This document shows, piece after piece, positions 1 to 6,715 of a stretch of DNA of 13,952 bases. Source of the stretch: Entamoeba invadens IP1. Lineage: Eukaryota > Evosea > Mastigamoebida > Endamoebidae. The first letter of the stretch is position 1; each line of letters opens with the position of its first letter. The translations under genes were made by a program, and so were the position numbers. The notes beneath the pieces were generated by a model, which saw only the letters and a program-made list of their open reading frames with translations, searched no databases and was not told the DNA's origin. The stretch spans positions 92,324-106,275 of the forward strand of contig NW_004443569.1 in assembly GCF_000330505.1 (NCBI RefSeq). Reading direction: 5' to 3'.

Positions 1-329
1 GGTTTCAAAGAAGAAGATAGAATCAGGGAACTGATCTATTCTTGGGAAGTGACTGCCAATGGCGACAATGTTGTGAAAGCTTTCAATCAAGTCGGTGTAG
101 TTATTGTTCCAAAAATAATTACAAAGCGAATAGAAGAGGAAAAAACCTTAATTATAACCCATCGGATGTGGTTGGTGTTATCAGAGTAGAAAAGGAGAAG
201 GCCAGGGAAGTGAACAAATTCTTGGGAAAAACTCCCAGATTAGCTCCAGTAACCAAAGTCAAAAGGGTTTCTGTCGAAAGAAAAGAAACCAAAGAAAAAC
301 GACTTGCAAAGTCGAAAGATAAGAAATAA
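1..329 (+). CDS. 3' end of an unrecognised basic protein; reading frame broken at an A6 run
   Basis: The window opens inside a coding region. Frame 1 reads GFKEEDRIRELIYSW and on through IVPKIITKRIEEEK to about base 144. There the protein-like reading moves to frame 3 and continues as NPSDVVGVIRVEKEK to a TAA at 327-329. The switch falls on the six A at 140-145; one missing A would explain it. Together the two parts give about 109 residues, ending in a strongly basic tail (ERKETKEKRLAKSKDKK). Base composition is clearly less AT-rich than the DNA that follows, as expected for a gene. I do not recognise the family with confidence. The stretch with W, VT, V.KAF and VG is faintly like the end of pogo/Tigger-type DDE transposases, but this is weak. 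The break could be a base-calling error, a true mutation or, less likely, programmed frameshifting. The 5' end lies outside the window. Confidence 0.6.
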
Positions 330-1870
330 AACCCAATTGAGTTTTAGAAAAGATTGGTTAATTTATTAACAATATAATTACGAAAGGTGAAGCTTTGGGA
401 GTGTTTTTATCAAAGTTCCTTGAACTGGGTTTGTTTAAAAAACAACCATTATTATCACAAAGCAAGTGCCACTTAAAAGCAGCGCCGTTGTAAGTATTAT
501 CAATACAATATATCCGAATAAAATTTTTGATTTAGACAATCTGAACCAACTTGCACACTTTTCTGTGATCTATCAACTGCCTACCTGTTGTTTGTTTTTA
601 TTTCAATGATTGTTTTTTAAACAAATGTATTAATTGTTTAGAAACGGAGTGTCGGTACGATAAACACATACACCATGACAACACGTTTAAATGAAATGCT
701 TAATGGTTATTATTATGACACAACACTTCAAGGCAAATGTTTTTTTTCGTTTTTTGAAGTTGAATAAAATCAACACACAGAAAACTATCAGAGACTATCA
801 CTAACATGAGTATTCGTCATGTTGAAAAAAAATTGTTATGTCTTTTAATTTTTATTAATTTTGTGTACATTTGTTTCGATTTAAACTCGTTTCTTGAAAA
901 TTTGTTTTAATTTTTCTACTCGTAAAGATTATTGGAATAAAAATGTGGTTGAATTCCCGATATTCACCATTTTTTTTGTTGATATTTTTATCGAATTGCG
1001 ATTAATTATAATATGAGTACAGTTTATTTTTGTACTGGTATTTTTAGAAAATGTTGGTTTGGTTGATTTGAATAGATTAAGTAAAAAAAAATTTGGGTAA
1101 TGTTTAAATTGATGGAAAATATTTTTTTCACAAATAACCAAATATTAAGTTGAATAACATTTTACCATTTAAAACCCATTTTCAGTCCCATGGTATTATA
1201 CGCAGACTATAATTGTTTTCAAAGATAAAACATTTTAATATAATTGATTGTATTTTAAAAACAAATTGTAAGAAATTTGAAATGTGTTTAAAATAGAAAT
1301 TACACTGTTATATTTTTGATTGAATTTATATGTACTAATCGATAATAATACTATGATACTAATATCTAATACAAAGTATTATTTTTATTAATGATTGTTT
1401 TGAATTGTTTTATAATTATAACCAGGCATTTTGGTGTTTTTCTGTTGTCATAACCACATATATTATTGTCGAAACATACATTTGGTGAACTTACAACTGT
1501 TTTTGCAACCAATATTTGTTAACAACATTTCAAGAAGTGTGTAGTTTTTTTTTGTTTTGTAATAGAAATTAAAAAAAATTATTTTATTAAAAAATAAACC
1601 ATCCAAAAAATTATCAAACGAAATTGTTATTTTTGGATCTAAATAACTTTAGAATTTTATCGATCTAAAAACCAAAAATAATAACATCAATAACAGGTTC
1701 AAATAATGGAAATTATTAGGAATATAATAAATAAATTATTGTGTTTGTCATGTTGACAAAGGCTGTTTTGGATTATATGCATAACAATATAGAATATAAA
1801 ACGCTGTGAAACCTTTATAAAATACAATCTTATGTCACAAAATACGTTACAAACAACAGGTGTGCGAGAT
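330..1870. other. AT-rich intergenic DNA, no gene seen
   Basis: All six frames are closed by frequent stops. The few open stretches, such as 929-1141 and 1699-1893 on the minus strand, are made of lysine, isoleucine, phenylalanine and asparagine codons expected from A+T-rich DNA. A 31-codon frame from the ATG at 675 has no recognisable features. Weak hairpins occur, for example AACATGA/TCATGTT near 803-824. Nothing supports a gene, RNA or element here. Confidence 0.55.
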
Positions 1871-1880
1871 ATGACTATTA

Positions 1881-1966
1881 ACTCACTTCTCACTTTTAAA
1901 ACTCACTTGTCAAAAAATGACTCACTACTTCGCTTTTTGACTCACTTTTATAAAAGTAACTCACTT
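1881..1966. repeat. Phased array of five ACTCACTT-type motifs, 19-20 bp period
   Basis: ACTCACTT starts at 1881, 1901, 1940 and 1959, and the one-base variant ACTCACTA starts at 1920. Steps are therefore 20, 19, 20 and 19 bp. The spacers are T/A-rich and share some similarity (TCNNTTTT), so this can be read as a diverged tandem repeat with a unit of about 19.5 bp, close to two turns of B-DNA. The motif itself is better conserved than the spacers. It is surrounded by non-coding DNA and no adjacent gene start is visible. It may be a plain minisatellite or a set of protein-binding sites; the sequence cannot decide. Confidence 0.85.
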
Positions 1967-1978
1967 AAAAAATAATTT

Positions 1979-2596
1979 ACTATTTCAATGGTTTTTTAAA
2001 TAATAAAATATAATTTCTTCAAATTAATAAAATATGGTTTTTATTTAAATTACTATATAATTATTCACTCAATCAAAAACTTGACCATATGGGCAAATTT
2101 GCCATTAATCAAAATAATTTATATCTGGATTGTAATGAAAAAACAATAAATATATTATTTGTTTTTGTATACAATTTATAATCCATATCCTTGTTTTCCG
2201 GTTAATAGACACGCTGTTTTTTTAAATAAAATTGTAAAAAATATAAAATATGAAACTCTTAATTAATCATTTAAAGCTGCCTCTATTGTTAATACCCAGC
2301 CGAGCCAAAAAAAAGTTTGTTCTTTATATTGATTTATCTCTTATTGTTGAATACGTTTAATAATCATCGATCAATTACTGAATGTCTAACATTCCAATAA
2401 TTTATTTATAATTTTCTTTATTTTCATGAATCTCATGAGTCACTTTTAATACTGAACGAAAATTGACTTATTGAATCAACCGAGTGAATAAAGAAGAATT
2501 CATTGTTATCTTTGAAAAAAAATGAATAAACGATTTAATTGAATGGTTGTGTTGAAATCAAACAAGGTTGAACAAAAGAATAATATTATATAATAT
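1979..2596. other. AT-rich intergenic DNA, no gene seen
   Basis: There is no long open frame on either strand and no recognisable protein fragment. The segment ends in a 20-bp perfect A/T palindrome (2580-2599) that overlaps the left inverted repeat of the next element. That palindrome is simple sequence and could be chance. Confidence 0.5.
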
Positions 2597-2623
2597 TATA
2601 AACTGTATTTCAAAACTCTGTAC
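2597..2623 (+). repeat. Left terminal inverted repeat of the 872-bp segment
   Basis: This is a 27-bp arm starting TATAAACTG and ending ACTCTGTAC. It pairs with 3442-3468 with a single mismatch at the eleventh base (A here, T in the reverse complement of the other arm). Similarity fades beyond the GTAC end. Confidence 0.75.
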
Positions 2624-2774
2624 CATTTCCAAAATTTATATAAACCCTTTGTCCTAGTTTCCCATTATTTACTGTTTTTTATTTGTTTTATTTTTTATTT
2701 TCCTATTTGTTGAACCAACAACTGTACACAGTTTAAACCCCTTAAAAATCAATACAGTTTCAATTATTGAACAA

Positions 2775-2820
2775 AAAATCGGGAAATTACCCAAATATTG
2801 GGTAAATCTTCCCCGATTTT
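2775..2820. repeat. 46-nt hairpin, 20-base left arm with three bulged bases in the right arm
   Basis: The left arm AAAATCGGGAAATTACCCAA (2775-2794) pairs fully with 2798-2820, which carries three extra bases. The loop is three nucleotides (ATA). The right arm ends one base before CAGGTTCGTTATTTG at 2822-2836, a 15-base string found identically at 7453-7467. A hairpin touching a transposon-end-like string suggests two element ends joined head to head, or a structured subterminal region. The GGG/CCC blocks stand out against the local AT background. Confidence 0.75.
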
Positions 2821-3259
2821 ACAGGTTCGTTATTTGGTCAGTGGTTTATTTTGTAACTAAACGTGAGTAAAACAACATATTTCTAACAAACACAAGATAA
2901 ACGATAATACAACAATAAACTAATGATCTAATGAAGGACATTGTTGCATCAAATGATACAACACTTTAATTAATAATAAGTTCTTGTTTATTTCAACAAT
3001 TAATAACATAAAACGACAAACATTTAAAAACAATCAAGTTCGCTAATTCTACAGTATTAAATAAAATAAACAGTTAAAAAATAAGACTATTTAACTGTAA
3101 AGTCCCAAAGAATTATTTATGCTAATTTTACTCGTTTATACTTTATATTTTTATCTGAAACATGACTTGGTGATTCTGGAAAAACTGACATTGAGTATAA
3201 AAGTCATTTTTTTCATTTTTTTGCAAAATTTGTGTTATGGTAATCAATATTTTAATCCC

Positions 3260-3452
3260 AAGTTTGTTTTTTTATATATTTTCAAGTAAAATTTTGGTGC
3301 AAGATTTATTTGTCAAGTATAATTAAAAAATATAGGTTCGTTATTTTGTTTTTTTCGAGTAAATATTTATAACAAAAAATGAGGGTTAAGCAAAGAAAAA
3401 ATAATTTAGGAATAATAAGTCCAATAAATTGGGACGTCCTAGTACAGAGTTT
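3260..3452 (+). repeat. Copy A of a diverged repeat of about 180-190 bp, also at 7385-7563
   Basis: The core shared with 7452-7526 includes GGTTCGTTATTT, TTTTTTTCGAGTAAAT, TTTATAACAAAAA and TGAGGGTTAAGCAAA in the same order and spacing. Weaker similarity runs outward on both sides, to a T-rich TATAT stretch on the left and a GTC..AAAT.GGG..TC block on the right. This copy lies at the right end of the 872-bp inverted-repeat segment. The start of the left extension is uncertain. Confidence 0.75.
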
Positions 3453-3468
3453 TGAAAAACAGTTTATA
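3442..3468 (-). repeat. Right terminal inverted repeat of the 872-bp segment
   Basis: This 27-bp arm reads GTACAGAGTTTTG at its inner end and CAGTTTATA at its outer end. It is the reverse complement of 2597-2623 except for one base. Confidence 0.75.
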
Positions 3469-4481
3469 TAAAACACGTTTGATATTAGGTTGTTCTATTA
3501 TAATGTTTTTAATTGGTATCGATGTATTACAATTAAATCACATATTACAACGAATGTATTAAAATGTAATTATAAAATTTCGATCAAATATTTACATAAT
3601 TTAAATAAGTTTTTACAGTTTATCAAATAAAATAAATAAATTCAAAAACACAAACATAAAAAAATAAAACTAATTCGAAAATGCATACAAGATAGACATG
3701 AAAAACTTTAAAAAACTTTTGTACCAATTTTAATTGTTTACCTAAAAATTAGTGATTAAGACTTACAACATGTTCGTTATTGTATATTTTGAAATAAATT
3801 TCTAACTTATAAACAACATCTGAATCATTTTTTAAAACATCTTACCACAAGTAATATTTTTACAATTGGAGATTGTTGTACCGAACTCGAAATATTTTAT
3901 GAAAAAAAATAAAAACGAGATTAATTATTTTAAAGAAACCAATTGGAATATGATCCAAAAAAACGTAAGCTGCATTTATTAAGGTAACCCATTATTTTGA
4001 TATAATTGAACAAATTTAAAGAATTGGTGTAAAAAGTTAAAATAAAGTCACTCAAAAACATGCTTTTTACAAACTACATGATATTGATAACGGGCTTCAA
4101 TTTTTATCAATGAAAGGTTTGATAAGTGACAATGTAATGTCATAAAATGAAAATGTAGATATAAACGACGGGGTTGTTGATCATTCAACATAAGAGAAAG
4201 TATATGATATTTAAACACCAACACACACGAATAATGTCATTCTTCAAACACAAATAGGTAACACAATGTTGTTTATTTCCCCACAACTTGTTAAATAAAT
4301 CACACCAATACAATATACAGAACAACAAAGAATAATTTAATCATCGTTGAATAAAATAACTAAAATAGTTCTGGTGAATTGAATTGTTTTGATGATTTGA
4401 AGCATATTATTGAACAAAAAAGTCAAAAAATCCAAATATTAAAATTTTTTTGTTGAAAAAATTAAACATATACAAATTACT
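3469..4481. other. AT-rich intergenic DNA, no gene seen
   Basis: No supported open frame occurs. A GATATTTAAAC string (about 4206-4216) resembles the Entamoeba TATA-like element. It is followed closely by an ATG, but that frame stops after seven codons. It is too weak to call a promoter. The last 100 bases lie upstream of the small ORF at 4482 and show no clear promoter motif. Confidence 0.5.
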
Positions 4482-4733
4482 ATGGGTAAAAATAAAAAAA
4501 GAATCCCAAACACACATAGAGCCAGTCAAAAAAGAAAAATATATTATATAACTCTGGCTTCAATGTATGATGGGTTTATGAATCTTTCTGACACACAGAT
4601 GACCATGTTACTTGAATTAATGGGAATCGTGATGGGTATCAGAGATATCGGTATGATGTCATTTGATGTTGAAGAATGCGCTCGTACCATTCAGAACAAT
4701 AAAAAGTTTTTTACAATTGATGGAGAACGATAG
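4482..4733 (+). CDS. Small hypothetical protein, 83 aa, unrecognised
   Basis: A complete frame runs from ATG (4482) to TAG (4731-4733) with a basic N-terminus (MGKNKKR, then RASQKRK). A methionine-rich, mostly helical-looking middle follows (MNLSDTQMTMLLELMGIVMG), then an acidic and mixed end (FDVEECARTIQNNKKFF). There is no membrane segment or signal peptide and no known motif. Codon content is less AT-skewed than the surroundings, which favours a real coding past. It sits 33 bp upstream of the first hAT-like fragment on the same strand. It may therefore be the N-terminal piece of that transposase, an independent small gene, or a fragment of a longer dead gene. The start is chosen because it is the first in-frame ATG. 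Confidence 0.5.
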   Translation: MGKNKKRIPNTHRASQKRKIYYITLASMYDGFMNLSDTQMTMLLELMGIVMGIRDIGMMSFDVEECARTIQNNKKFFTIDGER

Positions 4734-4766
4734 ATTAAAAGTCTTGTTTCAAAAAAAGACTATCAT

Positions 4767-6300
4767 ATGGTGGCAGATTTTTCCATAATTTGTAACGATG
4801 AACATTATTCACTTTTCGTTTTTTTAGATAATGACAATTCTCTTAAAGAAAGAAAAATATAGATAAGAAAAATTAAAAGTAAACACAACGTTGCAAATTG
4901 AAAAGAATGGATTCTTAAGTGTTTGAGTGATGTTAAACTCGACATTAAAAATGGAAATGATCAACTGTTGATGGTGCTTCTTCTATGAAATGGAGATTAA
5001 TGGTCTATCTGGTCAGTTAGTCGAACACATTAGAAAGGATCAAAAAGATGAATTAAAATCAATCTTTTGTTATAATCACTGTCTAGATATTGCACTTGAT
5101 TTTTTTTTAAAAAACAATTAAAATAGTTAACTCAAAACCATTTGAAATGTGGTTGGAATTATTATATTTATTTGAATAAACTGGAAGATGTTACTGAATA
5201 TGCCTAATTTTAGTAACACTAGTTTCAATTTTATTGCAATTGTCTTTTTGTGTTGTTTAAATGTTTTGATACCTATCGTAAGTTTCACAACAAAAATAGT
5301 TATTAAATGAAAATACTACAAAAGGTTATACAAAACATACTTGAGAAACCAAATTTAAACAAACCGACATTTGTTTGAATAATTTTGTGAAATTAAATTT
5401 TTGAAAGTTTAAGTTGTGAGTGATTGGCTACAGAGTGTAGATGTAACATTCTCGGTAGCTTTACAACATATTTTTGATTAGATTAAAATTTTTTGAGATA
5501 CAAAAACCTTTATCAATTCAACAGATTTCAAAGAACCTTTTTTGAAATAGAAATTACAAATGTTATGGAGTTTAATAACCTCAAAACAGTATGCTTATAA
5601 AATACAAATAATTTCCTCAAATCGATGATATTTCGTTTTTTAAATCAATTGAATAAAAATACGCGTGTATTTTCATACTCAAACAATAAATGTCAAACGA
5701 AAGTAAGCCAACAAGAATTTGCATTGCCATATTTTGGTCATTTTATTAAGCTGTATGAATGTTTATTGACAACTTAAAATGGTATATCATAATATGTTAT
5801 ACCTAACAACACTGATAGGCCTCAGTATCACCAATACACTCAAGAAGAATCGCAAAATGAAAATTGTTGCTCAAATCAAAACCAGAATTTGATTATTCAA
5901 AAAATAACTAATGGATGGTTTTTTGAGTCCAATCACACTTCCAAAAATTAAAATACCACAGATACTAAAATTGGAAGTTTATAATATTTATTCGATACGC
6001 CATCACGTTTCCAATTAAATGTAAAAAGTTGATGTTAGTAATAGTAGTTTAGATGAGAATGTAAAAAAGAAAGATTATATCAATTTAATATATCATTTCC
6101 AATAATTTGCATGAATTCATGTTTTTTGGTGTTGTTGAAAGACGTCTTTTTCCAAGAATTAAAATGGCAAAAAATGAATCTAAATGTAGTTTCATCTTGC
6201 TATGTTGAAAGATCCTTTTTTGAAATTAGTTATCAAAACAAATATGTCAGAATATACATTGGAAGAAAGAGTAAAAGCTAAAATAATGTATAATCGAATT
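4767..6300 (+). pseudogene. Decayed hAT-like (DUF4371-type) transposase
   Basis: Separate fragments lie in the order expected for a hAT transposase. At 4767-4862 a frame reads VADFSIICNDEHYSL, similar to the first catalytic region but apparently short of the usual DET-D segment. At 4970-4987 is DGASSM, matching the DGAS/NM motif around the second catalytic acid. After a frame change, 4993-5118 reads EINGLSGQL through FCYNHCLDIAL, matching the C.aH.LnL motif, then a TAA at 5119-5121. About 1.1 kb further on, 6204-6221 reads VERSFF, and after another frame change 6244-6294 reads MSEYTLEERVKAKIMYN; together these resemble the C-terminal dimerisation region (ERsFS..k..lR..m..eRl). Frames shift and stops lie between all pieces, so no active enzyme can be made. 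A Q/N-rich open stretch at 5793-5951 (from QYHQYTQEE) is of unknown relation. No terminal inverted repeats were found. The family call rests on motif reading only. Confidence 0.6.
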
Positions 6301-6715
6301 TTTCAAAAACAAATGATCTTTTCGGCTCTTAATCTTTTTGAAAAATTTGACTGTGTTAAATATTTTTTTGTATTTTTTGAATTATTAATAAATTTAAATA
6401 GAATCAATGATTTATATAAAATAATGTATTTTTGTCTTCTGAATAAAACAAACGGTTAGAACACAATTTCATTAATGTGGATTATTCACAAATTAAAACA
6501 ATAGGTCAATGTATTTTTAAGTCGTTTTAGATGTTGGGAGGGTTATTAAAGTGGCTCAATAGATTACACCAAACAATTTTACATTTCAATAATGCCATAT
6601 ATTGGGTCTTCATAAAAATTCCAACAGTCTTTGCACGTGTCATTTCATGTGTGACGTGTTGACAAGAAAATATGTGATTTGTTTTACTATTATAATTCAT
6701 TTTTGTAATAGTATT
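6301..6715. other. Tail of an open frame plus AT-rich DNA, no assigned gene
   Basis: The frame containing the hAT C-terminal motif stays open to a TAG at 6457-6459 (FQKQMIFSALNLFEKFDC and on). It may be the transposase tail or simply open AT-rich DNA. From 6460 to 6715 nothing is assigned. The minus-strand polymerase frame can be followed past its stop for a few codons but loses recognisable motifs. Confidence 0.4.

Larger units (their letters stand above)
2597..3468. mobile_element. Non-autonomous transposon-like segment, 872 bp, bounded by 27-bp inverted repeats
   Basis: Bases 2597-2623 and 3442-3468 are inverted copies of each other with 26 of 27 positions matching. Both begin TATAAACTG and end CTCTGTAC when read inward. 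Each repeat contains a TA at its outer end (2599-2600 and 3465-3466), so a TA target duplication of Tc1/mariner type is possible, though the exact ends cannot be fixed. The interior has no open frame of note and no transposase signature, so this would be a MITE-like or internally deleted copy. It contains a 46-nt hairpin and two mariner-end-like CAGGTTCGTT or TAGGTTCGTT blocks (2822 and 3337), so it may be composite or nested. Assignment to mariner is inference from those blocks. Confidence 0.6.

Noticed and set aside
929..1141. Minus-strand open frame of 70 codons
   Set aside because: Composition is that of AT-rich DNA (N, K, I, F, T), with no motif and no conserved look.
1699..1893. Minus-strand open frame of 64 codons
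   Set aside because: It overlaps the ACTCACTT array and has no recognisable feature.
2822..2836. GGTTCG string as a possible tRNA T-loop or B box
   Set aside because: No cloverleaf or A box lies around it; it is part of the shared repeat.
6634..6658. Imperfect inverted repeat CACGTGTCA / TGACGTG next to the polymerase end
   Set aside because: The stem is short with a bulge, and nothing shows it to be a transposon terminus.
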